A stretch of 64,000 nt of DNA. Source: Pithys albifrons albifrons (taxonomy: Eukaryota; Chordata; Aves; Passeriformes; Thamnophilidae). The DNA lies in assembly GCF_047495875.1 (NCBI RefSeq), contig NC_092459.1, forward strand, positions 95,281,560 to 95,345,559, read 5' to 3'. Position numbers and translations under genes: made by a program. Shown here one piece after another: positions 1 through 10,900 of this stretch. The first letter of the stretch is position 1. Each line of letters starts with the position of its first letter. The notes below the pieces were generated by a model. That model worked only from the letters and a program-made list of their open reading frames with translations, ran no database searches and was not told the DNA's origin.

Positions 1-2237
1 AAGAAAAGCCTGTGTGTTTCCACAGGGGCAGAAGGCCTGGAAGCTAGTGGTTCAGGGGTTTCACTGCTCCATGGAAAGCAGCATCCCCTACCTGGAAAAT
101 TTTCAATTGTACAGGTAGAAATTGAATGGCAAAGGTCAACTTAAACTCCAGGTTGTCACTTCTATCCTTAAAGTTGTCATGGGTGTGCATGAGGTAGGAA
201 AGAGAAGTAGGGCTTTTTGCATTTAGACTTTATGCTGCTCATGTAGGTGCTTGTAATTGCCTCCGTCCCATCTCCAGCAACTTGAAACAGGAGAAAGGCA
301 TCTAATGTTTGTCCTCTGAAGTGGATACCAAAACCAAAAGGTTTTGACCTCATGCACTAACATCAGTGTCTACTCCATAAAGCTGGTTATCTACTATGTT
401 TCTTGATTTTTAGTATCATGTAGTCAAAAACTCCTTTCCCTTGGTTAGCACCCAGCAATACCAAGCATGATGAACAGCACAGGAGCAGCCTTGTTTGAAC
501 TGCATGAACAGAAAAGCATTTTTTGTAGCAATGCATGAATGAGAAAAGCATGGTATCTTCTGTAGACGTATTACCAAATGTCCAAACAAAGGAGTGGTTA
601 TAGGAAGTTTTAGGTTATATATTTGAGCAAGAATAAGTGAAACATAGTAGGTTTCTTTTTCTTTTAATTGTTGCTGGACTAGAACATCTGTAAAAATGTT
701 TCTGTATGGCCTGTTGAATGAAAAATTTCCACAGAAGGCAGCATGTGTTTGTGAGCAGAGAAAAACATATGGGGGCTGGATTTCACTCTCAGAGGTAGAT
801 AGAGGACTTCTGCAGGGCTTCTAGAAGCAGTGTTTGTCAGCTGGGTGCCAGGGGGAGCTCAACTCATGTTTATCTGGTGGCAAAACATGGCTAGAAACTG
901 CTAGTGTTTCCCCAGTGCTGATAAGTGGGTGAGGCTCCAGAGCTCTTTGGTATCGGGTTAATCATACACATTTTTAGACAAGTTTTCCAAAAGTGGTTTC
1001 TAAAGGTAGAAGAACGAAAGCCTGAAGTAGAGAATAAGGGGCTGACCCTGATCTGGCAATGTGACATGAATTCAGTGAATGAGTGAAGTCTGCCCAAGTG
1101 TCTGTTGGTCACAAGAATGGTTCAAGTTGCTCCTAGTGCACGTCAAAGAACTCCTCTTGCTGGAGGGGGCAAAGAACAGCAGTGAGGCAGTACCTGCTAT
1201 TATAAGTATGATGGCCACTGGCTGGCCATATATTAGCAGTTCTAGAGCTGTGAAGCCATATTTCCGCAATAAAAGCAGAAAAGGATACCTTTATAGAGAT
1301 TACCTCAACCTTGGAACTGCCATAAACTTCATTATAGTGATTGCTTTTGAATCATTTAAGGCGAAGGGTAAGAAGACAGTGCTGGTGCCTGAGACAACTA
1401 TTTAGAATTAATCACTAAATTTTGGAGGTAACTGGGTTTTAACATTCAGTCATTGTTCAGGGGCTTATGAGAGTGGCATGTTCCTGCTAGCTGGCTGTTT
1501 GACTTAGCCATGAAGTGACAGTGACATTTAGAAACCACAAATGAGTTTAAAGCTCAGTAGCCACTTGGAGCACAATACACCCATTGAAGAGGTTAGGGTG
1601 CCATTTCTATACTTCTGAGGTGGAAGAGAAGACTGTAATGTCTCCTGAGAAAGCCATCTTACAGGATCCTCATGCATAGCAGCCTGAGAAGCAGGTCACT
1701 AGCTTAAGGCTTTCTTGCTTGCTTGTTTTTAAACTAGAAATAACATACAGAGATACCCCATTTCTTTGATAGCTTTCAGCACTGATTGTGACCAAAGTTA
1801 AGCACAGAGGTACAAAGGACTTTCTGTACATGCATAACTTTCATATTAGTCCTGACATGGACAGGAGAACATAGCCATAAATGCACGGGTAAAATGTCAA
1901 GCAGAGATTTCTTTCCTTAAAGACGATTGTGTTTGTTTCCCTTCCTGCTAATTATATCCTACAAATCCCCCACTCTCCAAACTCAGACAGTAACATTTTG
2001 TTACCTACATTCTGTCGATAGACTTTATAAAGATCTCTAGCACATGTTATAAAAGTTATTGCTATAGTACTATATATAACAGCTTTGCATAAGAGAATAG
2101 AAAGCTGCCGCATTTAGAAAATGCAGGTGCTATGTAAGCCCCTTTCTGAAAGAAAGAACTTAGCTCAGTTTCCTTTGAAGAACCAGAGACTTGAAATTGA
2201 AAACTGTATTAATGCCATTGTCTCCTTGTATCAGCAG
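1..2237 (+). other. PROX1: PROX1 last intron (3' portion)
   Basis: This is the sequence upstream of the final coding exon. It ends with a normal 3' splice site: a pyrimidine-rich stretch at about 2219-2233 and then CAG at 2235-2237, with a possible branch-point context (TATTAAT) near 2206-2212. I looked for the preceding exon, which would carry the central homeo-prospero domain, and did not find it, so the intron is longer than 2.2 kb. Short ORFs here, including one at 1079-1405, have no recognisable domain. No repeat was recognised. Confidence 0.8.
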
Positions 2238-2423
2238 GTTCCAGAGAGATTCCTGGAAGTGGCTCAGATCACGTTACGGGAGTTTTTCAATGCCATTATC
2301 GCAGGCAAAGATGTTGATCCTTCCTGGAAGAAGGCCATATACAAGGTCATCTGTAAGCTGGACAGTGAGGTCCCTGAGATTTTCAAATCCCCAAACTGCC
2401 TACAAGAGCTTCTTCATGAGTAG
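2238..2423 (+). CDS. PROX1: PROX1 terminal coding exon (C-terminus of the homeo-prospero domain)
   Basis: The exon encodes the last 61 residues of PROX1, starting VPERFLEVAQ and ending CLQELLHE before TAG at 2421-2423. I recognise it as the highly conserved prospero half of the homeo-prospero domain, a helical segment that packs against the atypical homeodomain and helps DNA binding. PROX1 is a nuclear transcription factor that specifies lymphatic endothelium and acts in liver, lens, retina, heart and dentate gyrus. The start is set by the CAG acceptor at 2235-2237. The exon is 186 nt, exactly 61 codons plus stop, so it begins in phase 0. An upstream in-frame ATG at 2121 lies in the intron, and residues read from it do not resemble PROX1. 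The human protein is about 737 aa, so most of the coding region lies before this window. No frameshift or missing conserved residue is visible. Confidence 0.97.
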   Translation, partial: VPERFLEVAQITLREFFNAIIAGKDVDPSWKKAIYKVICKLDSEVPEIFKSPNCLQELLHE

Positions 2424-2442
2424 AGAGTTCAGCAGCTATTTA

Positions 2443-2450
2443 TGAATGTA
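2443..2450 (+). promoter_or_regulatory. miR-181 8-mer seed match (site 1)
   Basis: TGAATGTA pairs with nucleotides 2-8 of miR-181-5p and has the A opposite position 1. It lies only 20 nt after the PROX1 stop codon. miR-181a has been reported to repress PROX1 in endothelial cells through the 3' UTR. Whether this exact site is the functional one is inference, and sites this close to a stop codon can be less effective. Confidence 0.55.
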
Positions 2451-2503
2451 TGAAAGTAGCAGTCCCCTTCTAATACCCAAGTCATGATGTGTGTCTCTAT
2501 TTG

Positions 2504-2552
2504 AATTTCATATATATGTGTATCGCATACATATATATATGTATATGAAATT
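2504..2552 (+). repeat. AT-rich imperfect hairpin in the proximal 3' UTR
   Basis: The arms start with AATTTCATATATATG (from 2504) and end with CATATATATATGTATATGAAATT (to 2552) around a small CGC loop near 2524-2526. The outer 11 bases pair perfectly and the inner part pairs with a bulge of alternating TA/TG. It could be a chance microsatellite palindrome or an RNA stem close to the stop codon. Confidence 0.6.
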
Positions 2553-3510
2553 AGACTGATTCCTCCTGGATATAAGTTTTGTTCAGTTCCAAGGGGATGG
2601 TTATTTTACTTCAGCCTTTGGTTTACTTTTGCCCGAGACCCTTAACATTTGAAGAATCAACGGGGTTAATTTTCAGGGAGAAGAGTTTGGAAGCGTGTAA
2701 GAACCTGTCTTAGCAAGTTAGGGCATTATGTTTAAAAATGCTTTGTCAGATTTATTGCTTGCTGCAAAGTGGCATTTTGTCTTAGTGAGACTAATGTCAT
2801 GGCACAATACTACAGACAATGAAGTTTATATTGTTTATACTGCTAAAGGTCTGAACTCTGTGGAGTCACTTCATATGCTTCGAGCTTTTTTATTTGTATT
2901 TATATACTTTTTAACCAACAACTAGATTTTGTTTTATACTACAAAAAAAACCCAACAAACATCTATTTTAGGTACTCACTCCAAGAAGTGACACTCAAAA
3001 AAGCGAACCCTATTCTTTTATGCTTTCCTTACAGAAATGATAGATAACCCTGCACCAGTAATCAACATGCCAGGTTGTTGTTTCTCTAAATTGAAGCAAG
3101 GGATGTTTGCACAAATCAAATAACGTTCTTGCAGGGTGGTTAGGCCAGTATGCACAATATTGTATCAACCACACTAATTTTGGAATATGGTCAGCTTACT
3201 AAAGTGGAAGCATTTCACTCTCCATAGAGTAAAAATGAAACTTTCAGCGTCCTTATATTGCCATGCCTTGGTCTTACTTTAAGTGGCATTTGTTCTAAAT
3301 TTATTCTTTTCTTAGTCCATTCTACCTCCCAAGATTCCCTTTCCAGTATACGAAGTTTTCTGTCTGTATTTGACATCTCTTCTGAAAAGCACTTTTTGAA
3401 CGATCTTACATCTTAGAAGAAGAGTCTTCACTTCAGAGTGCTCAGGCAAAGGAAAAAAAAAAGGCTTGTTTGTAGCTGTAAAATATAATTAGTCTTTTCA
3501 TAATCAGAAG

Positions 3511-3516
3511 AATAAA
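3511..3516 (+). terminator. Internal AATAAA, possible proximal polyadenylation signal
   Basis: This is a canonical hexamer about 1.1 kb after the PROX1 stop. Use would remove most of the UTR, including the miR-31 site, the AU-rich element and miR-181 site 2. No strong GU-rich downstream element is evident, so usage is uncertain. Confidence 0.25.
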
Positions 3517-4742
3517 AATTACATTTTCATAAAAATCTAATCAGGCATATATAAAAATCAATGTCCTCCTGGCTATTTTTGGAATTATAGTAAGTGCAGC
3601 TTCTAAAAAAATTTTAAAATACCTATTTGAGCAATGTGTTGCACTTGTCTTCTGAAGCTGAAGCTAGTGTTGACCAAAAGCAGAGCTACAGTGTAAAGTC
3701 CATGATGGATCTGGGTCTGCCTGAATACTATACCACGATGTGACAGAAAGCTGGCTGCTCTAGTTCTCGTGCTTTCTTCAGTGGCTCTCCTTTTCTCATG
3801 TTTTCAGAACAGTATGGTCTCCAGAAGTTTGGGGGAAGGTTGAATATGCTATGGCACACTGTATTTGTCATTTTCTTTGTCGTCTTTTGTACGGATGCAG
3901 TAAGAATTTATTGTTAAATAGTATTTTCCCCTACATAATTCAGTCTAAATCTAGAGGAAATTCATAATTAGCTGTGAATTATATTTAGACCATCGAGGAT
4001 ATTGGTATCTTCTTTATTTTAAAATTACATTTTGACTTTGGAGAGTGAAAGTTTACCCCATGTGACTAAAGAGCTGACCTGATCATTGCAATTTCACTTC
4101 ATTTACAAATACTGCTGATAGACAGAAATGTATGAAAGCAATTATTGTTAGCAGAAAGCCTTAAAAACCTGCTGACTTCAAATTAAACAGCACAATCCTA
4201 TGATTCCCAGTCATTCTTTTCAAGCACTGGCAGTATCTGTGGAGTATAGGCAATGCAGACAATAGCATGGGATGAAGTGCCAACATTTTCACTATGCATT
4301 AAAAGCAAAACAAATCTTGATCTTAGACTCACTGAGAGTACCTAATACTGTATGTATCCTTCCAGTAGACAGGATTTATTTTTCTTTATTTTATTTTCTT
4401 ACATTTTCTTTCATTTTATTTTGTTTATTTCATTTTTCCTTCTTTTTTTTTAATGTGTGTGTGCATGATTTGGTAAACATTACACTTCATAAAGATGTAA
4501 CTCCAATGAAGTCTGAGTAAGAAAGGATAAAAATTGTGTTCATGCACTTTTTTGATTTCTGGGAAGAAGTGGCATAAAATTCTCAAGTTTTCATACATTA
4601 AGTTAATCATTGGCATACCATCAGATACAAAATATAAATCTGCATTGTCACCTTGGACATAAAAAGCAAAGCCATACTTTAGTCATACTATGTGGACATA
4701 CTACTAGCTACCATCTCAATCTGTGATTTTACTGTTGCTTTT

Positions 4743-4797
4743 ATTTTTATTATTATATTATTATTATATAATTAATATTATTATTATTATTATTATT
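4743..4797 (+). repeat. (ATT)n microsatellite in the PROX1 3' UTR
   Basis: This tract of ATT/TTA triplets, interrupted by short ATATAATTAAT segments, spans about 55 nt. Confidence 0.85.
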
Positions 4798-4862
4798 TGG
4801 CTGCAATGGATTCACATAATCTAAATAAGTGATATTGTGTACTCAACACTTGATGTTGTTTC

Positions 4863-4880
4863 ATTTATTTATTTATTTAT
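4863..4880 (+). promoter_or_regulatory. AU-rich element (overlapping ATTTA pentamers)
   Basis: Stacked ATTT units give four overlapping ATTTA pentamers, the layout of a class II AU-rich element. Such elements are bound by HuR, TTP or AUF1 and control mRNA stability. AU-rich control of PROX1 mRNA has been reported in lymphatic endothelial cells. Function of this copy is inferred. Confidence 0.6.
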
Positions 4881-5227
4881 GAGTAGCATAAACTCAATAG
4901 TAAATGAGCATAGGAATTAGGAATGGAAATTTCATCTTAAAAACAAAATAAAAACCTCCTTGGTCTGAAAGAGGAATAAGTGATAATTTGATCATTCCAG
5001 TTACATGATTTTTCTGCATTTTATAGCCATATTGCCTTTGTGCCTCCCAATACACCTAAAACTAGAAATACATGGCATAGCTCATACTAAATTCTAAGTA
5101 GAATTCAGTTTCTTTTAAATTATCTCAATATTATTTCACTGAAAATGGCTAAAAGGCAGGAGGCTACTTTTATTATAATGAAAAGTTTACATAGGAAAAG
5201 AATTTCAAAATCCATGTAGAAACCCCA

Positions 5228-5235
5228 TCTTGCCA
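5228..5235 (+). promoter_or_regulatory. miR-31 8-mer seed match
   Basis: TCTTGCCA is complementary to nucleotides 2-8 of miR-31-5p, with the A at position 1. miR-31 is a reported direct repressor of PROX1 and lymphatic identity in mammals, so this is a plausible conserved site. The match is seen directly; activity in this species is inferred. Confidence 0.55.
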
Positions 5236-5435
5236 TTCATTTACTGCTAATTCAGATTTATTTCTGCATATAAACTTGAGGTTATAGTCTGTGCCTAGAC
5301 CTTAAATGCACCAGCGGAAGGATAGAAAAATCCTTCAAAATACCAGTTTTTCCCCCACAAGTACAATTGTTCTTGTGCCTTCTGTGGCTTACAATTTTCA
5401 TCTTTTGAACTTTATTTTTCAATTACTACAGCTGC

Positions 5436-5441
5436 AATAAA
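5436..5441 (+). terminator. Internal AATAAA followed by a T-rich tract
   Basis: The hexamer is followed by a run of T at about 5449-5459 within 20 nt, a reasonable configuration for an alternative poly(A) site. A short isoform would keep the AU-rich element and the miR-31 site but lose miR-181 site 2. Confidence 0.35.
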
Positions 5442-5705
5442 CACTGACTTTTTTTTTTTCCCGGCTGTTTGACATAATGTTAATAGCTATGCATATTTTG
5501 TGTCTTTTTAAAAATTTGAAAAAAAAAAAAGCAGGAGAATACGTTTTTGAAGAAGAGAATTTTTAGAACAGTTTGATAATGCAAATTATTTTTTCTCAAT
5601 TGTTTGAGCAGCATTCAAGTTTTGAAAATTCTTGTAGAAGCCAATTTTTTGTAACTGTGGTGCAAATCTTGTGTTTTCTTAGCCTGATGAAAAGTAGTAT
5701 AGAAG

Positions 5706-5818
5706 CAATATTTCATACGTGACATATGTGCATATACATATACGTACGTAGTCACACACACAGGACAACATGTGTGGGCATATGTATGTATATTTACACA
5801 GAAACACACACACACAAA
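5706..5818 (+). repeat. (CA)n/(CATA)n simple-sequence tract
   Basis: This is a mixed alternating purine-pyrimidine tract with CATATG, TACGTACGTA and two CACACA runs. It may be length-polymorphic. An ORF across it on the minus strand is low complexity and not believed. Confidence 0.75.
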
Positions 5819-6162
5819 ATATGCGTATGAAGTGAAAAGCTTACCTTTTTCCTATCTAGATTAAGAACCTATTTTAGACATTTGTTATGTTTTGTGAAAA
5901 GAATGTTCTATTTGAAACTACAAAACATTTAATTCTTACTGTATCTCTGGTTGTTTAATGGGAACGTTTCACATTTAATGGTAAACACGTGGAAGATGTT
6001 AGAATGTAGTAATTATTTAAGGTGTTCACCCATGTATTCCTGAGGTTTGCTTTGTGCCTCTGAGTATTATTTAATTAAAGTGTTTTAAGTTTGCAGAATC
6101 TTTGTTACTGTACCAGGTATGTGGGTGAACATTGAAAATCAAGGGGAACTTTTATAAAGCAA

Positions 6163-6170
6163 TGTAAATA
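6163..6170 (+). promoter_or_regulatory. Pumilio response element
   Basis: TGTAAATA matches the PUM1/PUM2 consensus UGUANAUA exactly, inside the PROX1 3' UTR. Binding is inferred from the motif only. Confidence 0.45.
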
Positions 6171-6506
6171 TTCAACCTTATGGCTGTTCTTGCATAAAGA
6201 CATACGATTTTAATAACTACATTCTGAAAACATCTGTTGAATTTGTAAGAAACCCTACAGTAACTGTGTAGATAGTTGAAAGCATTCTTGAAAATCCAGC
6301 TCTCTACTTTTAAAAGTTAAGTCTCTTTCATCAGATGTCAAGGGAATGGGTAATACAGTTTCTGTAAAATTGCAGAATTTTTTCTATGTATATGAAGTCA
6401 GTTAATAGAAAAATGTTTTTTTTCCACAGGTTAATATTAATTAAGAAATAAAGGTGAAGATTTTGTGGCTTTAAAGATAGGATTTTCACCAGCAGCATTG
6501 AAAGAT

Positions 6507-6550
6507 TATACATATATATATATACAGAAAGATATATATATATATATATT
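6507..6550 (+). repeat. (TA)n microsatellite
   Basis: Two runs of alternating TA are separated by CAGAAAG within the PROX1 3' UTR. Confidence 0.8.
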
Positions 6551-7336
6551 AAAAATGGAAAGTGGTTTACTAAACCCCCAAAATGAGCACTGTACATGAG
6601 AAGTGAAAGCAAAAACTATATTTGCCATGTGTATTATATAGCAATCATTGGTGTTAATAGTGCAAATGTTTCCTTCTGGTACCAACTATGTGTTTGAAAA
6701 TTCCAATACGCATTGTTTTCAAAAAGCTCCCCTTAAGGAATGTAACTGGTTTATATGAGTAAGCAGTTACTGTATTGCACTTAAATGTTCTGTTGAAGGA
6801 AATGCAATTTTGTTTTCTGTAGAACTGTTGGTTGTAAACCATCTATAAACTGAAGCTAAAAACGCTCATATTTAGAGCTGGGATGAAAACTGGTATTTAA
6901 CCTTTGTATCTTCTTAGGAATATCCTTTTTAGTGTATGAAAGGTGGTGGCACTATGACTTTATTTAGTCTTTTCATCTGAGCCACAGTCACCTCTCTCCC
7001 AAAGCAGCCACCTTCCAAATGCACAAATACTGGGATATGTAGAAACAAATCTAGAAGAAACAGTGAGCTTACATTTTTCTCTAAAATCCATATTTTCTGT
7101 ATTAATTGTACACTTGAGTGAGATCATAGATGAACACAATAACCATCTCATTACCATGTAACATGTAAGAGTCAGAAACTAAAGAAGAAAGAAAAAAAAG
7201 CCTCTTTAGGCTGGTTTTAATGCTGCCCAGAAGAGTCAAAGGTTAAGGTTTAAACTGATATTGTCCCAGCCATTACTCATATGTATATAGTTACAAAAGT
7301 GACAAAACACTGCCTTTATATTATTTAGCAATATGT

Positions 7337-7344
7337 TGTAAATA
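7337..7344 (+). promoter_or_regulatory. Pumilio response element (second copy)
   Basis: TGTAAATA again matches the Pumilio consensus, about 25 nt before an internal AATAAA at 7369-7374. That proximity could link translation control with 3'-end choice, which is inference. Confidence 0.45.
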
Positions 7345-7368
7345 GCATTATTAAGCTCTTTTTTTTGT

Positions 7369-7374
7369 AATAAA
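7369..7374 (+). terminator. Internal AATAAA near the 3' end of the UTR
   Basis: This canonical hexamer has T-rich sequence both upstream and downstream (about 7427-7470). It is an alternative distal poly(A) site roughly 0.5 kb before the likely terminal one. Confidence 0.35.
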
Positions 7375-7857
7375 GACCCTTTAATTTGAAGATAGTACAA
7401 TAACTGAACTTATAAAGTCAATTTTTGATTTTTTTTTTTATTTTATTTTTTAGCTAGAGGCAATTTCAACTGTGGATTTTTTTGTTGTCGTCTGTTGTTC
7501 TGAAGACTTTGCATAATTTATTGGTTTAATTTATCCTAATTTATTTGATGAAGGTGTACAATTTTGTATTACCAAGGATGTACTGTAATATTAATTGATG
7601 ACAAGATAAAAGAATAAGACTCCCCTGTCTGTTTGGAAAAAAAAAAGGTGCAGTAGACAATTGATTGAAAAAAGTTACAATTCTAGCTTGGCAGCTACTA
7701 AATTTAAGATAAACACAGGAAAAATGTTTGGGGGGGTGGATTTTATTTTGTGTGTTTAAAGCTTTTGTATACTCTCCAGACTTTTACCTTTTTGCTTTGT
7801 ACCACTTAAAGGATACAGTAGTTCAATTGCCTTGTGTGCCTTCCATCTTCTCTAAAC

Positions 7858-7865
7858 TGAATGTA
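7858..7865 (+). promoter_or_regulatory. miR-181 8-mer seed match (site 2)
   Basis: TGAATGTA is a second perfect 8-mer for miR-181-5p, 30 nt before the terminal poly(A) signal. Sites near UTR ends tend to be effective. Only the longest isoform would carry it. Confidence 0.55.
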
Positions 7866-7893
7866 TGTGCAGTATATATGCAAGCTTGTGCAA

Positions 7894-7899
7894 AATAAA
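7894..7899 (+). terminator. PROX1: Terminal polyadenylation signal of PROX1
   Basis: AATAAA is followed by a T/G-rich stretch (TTGTTTATATTTATTT near 7924-7939 and GTTTGTATTG near 7945-7955), as expected for a cleavage site around 7910-7920. The resulting UTR length agrees with that of long PROX1 mRNAs. No comparable signal is seen in the next few hundred bases. Confidence 0.7.
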
Positions 7900-7917
7900 A
7901 TATAAATTACAAGCTCA

Positions 7918-10900
7918 TTGCCATTGTTTATATTTATTTCCAAAAGTTTGTATTGCCCCACATAAAGAGGTGAATGCCCGAACTGCTCTGCTGTGGCCAG
8001 GTTGTGCCTAACACTGTAGTCCTCTGATGGTTTTCTTTTCCCCTCAGTTCAAATTATTTATTAATGAAACTACCAGCCCTCTTGCAAAATGGATATAATG
8101 ATTTATCGCCTTGGTGTCCTACCTCCAGCACAGTGCCGGTTAAGATAATGAATGTTATTTTGCAATAGTCTATCTGACAAGGAATAACTCCCTGTAAGAG
8201 ACCTGTTAAGTCTGAGGCATAGACAGCCCGTTAAATTAAATGTAGCCAATGTGAGCTAGAAAGTACTTTCATTTATACTGTTTAATCATTTCCTGGGTAT
8301 GCCTGCCATGCTGGTGTCCTGCAACAGGGAATTCCTCCAGTTGGGTGAATATAAGGGGAGTGCTTGTTGAGATGTGGCTCACATTTGTTACAGTTTTGCC
8401 TTCTTAAGTAGTGACTGGGTACCATTCTCTATTTTTTTTTTGTAACCTCTCGCTCATGGATCACTTCTGTTTCCAGCTCTATCATCATCAGCATTATATA
8501 TAACTAGTCTGTTCTTACACAATTCCTCAAAATGTATTGGTTCATGGGTTTTTTTGTCCCTCGCTGTGTCTGCTGTTTCATATGTATCTTAAAATTTTGA
8601 GGTTGAGTGAACCTCTTGATTTACATCATTGTCAATGTTTCAGATAGGAAAGGTTTCTTTTTGGCTTAGAATTGTTGCAGATGGCAGTAAGATGGTAGCT
8701 CATTTGGATCACAAAATTGTGCAAGGCTTTTCAGATTTTGAAGGAGAAGCATGTTAAAATATGGTTTCATGAATTTTCAGAGTCTTCCATGATTCAGCCA
8801 CGGGACACTGTTAAAGTGGAGCTGAATCCAGCTTTAGCTTCACTTTAACAACCAAATAAATACTTCATATCTGCAATAGCAATTAAAACTCCAGGTCTTT
8901 CCATACAACTGAGTTGCATTTACTGGGCCACATCAACACCAGGTGTAAAAGAGGTCTGAGGAAGGTCATGAAGTTACATCTACATAACTATTAGTCATTT
9001 AGGTGTGAGATCTGTGGGTTTTGTGCAAACAAATTGCCTCTCCTAGTTCACATTTATCCACATTACCCAACCAACATAATCAAAGCATTTTCAGGTCAAA
9101 ATACCTGGCATTCAGGTCATTTATTAAGGACCTGGCTGCCTCACAGCATTTACTGTCTGTGGATTCATGCTAAAACCTGGTGGGCAGGGCAGACTGCAGT
9201 GTCTGAAATGAGCGTGTCAAGGTCTCTGGCTCAGCCATTCCAGAAAGCCCCCAGCCTTGAGGAGATCCTCTTCCAATCATGCTTCAGACAGAGCAAGCAC
9301 AGGCATTCGAGGGAGCTCCTGGAAAACCATGAAAATTTTTTCCCTGTCAGGAGAGAGGCAAAGGGTGAGGAGACTACAACCAGGTGGCTGGTTTAAAGCA
9401 AAAGATTCAAAGGCAACTGCAGATTACATGGGAGGGCTCATTTCTGTGTCCGTTATCAAGACTTAACTAGATGAGGGAGAGGGAGGTCATCTTCAGGCAC
9501 CCAGTTAGTGGACCAAAGGATACGAGCTGCATGGATAATTGCTAGCTCCTTCTGTCCCCTTACCAGTGTTTGTCTCAAATATACTAATTCTGTGAAATAC
9601 AAGATACTATTTGCCATTTTACCCTGCAGTGGAAAGCACACAGATCTCTAAATAAGAAATCCTAGCAATTGGCATCTCAGAATGCTGCAGGAGTTCAGAG
9701 CTAGACTAGAACTTGGCAAGTAGTCCTTGTCATTGCAGAGGGCCAAATCAACTTTCCCAGGCTTCAAGCACCCTGAAATGATCCAAATTCTGCAGATCTG
9801 GCCATCTGTCCTTGGAAATCCTCAGTTCCCCTAATACCTGGAATTTTTACAATAAGGAAGATACTATGTTCTGGCTTAAAAATCGTAAGGATGACATGAA
9901 ACATTCCTAAGCAAGGCAAATGGAGCAATTTTATGTCAATGAGACCATCATTAGGAACTGGGGTCTTTTACCCATCACATGACTGAGAAACCAAATCTGG
10001 AAGACTGCATTTTGTCATTTGAGAGCCTGAAAGAGTTAATTGCTTTCATTTTCTTAGTCTGTACCCTTATTTATGCCCAGCCTAAGTTGTGCCAACACAA
10101 TTTCTATGGAGATGATCCCTTCTGATCCAGTCTTCCCTCTTTTGTTAGGAGGAAAAGGGAGAGTTGCAGCATACAACTGACTGCATTTAGGAATAATGGC
10201 AAATAAGTCAGTCACTCTGTACAGGGGGTTACAGTGTTTCCCCAAAACAGACTAATCTTATTGACTTTTAAAATATGGCATGACGTTTATTTTAAGAACA
10301 CAATATGCAAAACTAAATCTTTGGTAATGCTTATTGTCGAATGGGGTTGGAGAGCTGTGGTGAAGGCAGAACTGCTAGATTAAAAGGGCTGTGGGGTAGA
10401 AGGGTTGTTTCCCTGAACAGTCCAAGGTTTTGACCCTCTGGGCACATTGCAAGGCCTGTCTGTTCTCCCAGCTTTTCAGTGTGCACGGGCATTTGGAGAA
10501 ACTGCCTGTTAAAACCTGGTAGATTGGTGAATGCAGAACATCCATCAATTGCTACAATACCCATTTGTTGTGTACGTTTATTAGTACCACTAACATACGT
10601 GTATCTCAGAGAGCTGAAAGAGGTATCTTTCACTTAAATATTTCATTGTTTTTTAGACACTCAAATCAATGCTTTTTTTGGCTTAGGTTAGCGTGACTCT
10701 TCCCAGAGCTGCAGAGCAGAGTGAGGCACTGATGGTCCTTCAGAGAAAGGACCCCCTCACCTCTCTCTGCCCAAAGTCTGCAAGGCTATGTTTGCATTTT
10801 CATGAATAAATCCTAGGCGAGTGAACAGTGGTCCTTTCCCATTTATTTGGATATCAGTGTGAAAAAACAAACAAACAAACAAGCTATTTGCTTCACAACA

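Larger units (their letters stand above)
2424..7917 (+). other. PROX1: PROX1 3' UTR (long, about 5.5 kb)
   Basis: The region from the stop codon to just past the terminal AATAAA is AT-rich and has no convincing ORF. Mammalian PROX1 mRNAs also have a 3' UTR of several kilobases. It contains AU-rich elements, Pumilio motifs, miRNA seed matches and several simple repeats, itemised separately. The exact cleavage position is inferred from the signal at 7894-7899, placing it about 15-25 nt downstream. Internal AATAAA hexamers at 3511, 5436 and 7369 could give shorter isoforms. What is seen is the sequence and signals; the single continuous exon is inferred from the known gene structure. Confidence 0.85.

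Noticed and set aside
2121..2237. In-frame extension of the PROX1 ORF upstream to an ATG at 2121
   Set aside because: These residues do not match PROX1. The conserved sequence begins exactly after the CAG acceptor at 2237, so the extension is intron read in frame by chance.
2191..2445. ORF overlapping the PROX1 exon in another frame
   Set aside because: Shadow of the true exon; no domain.
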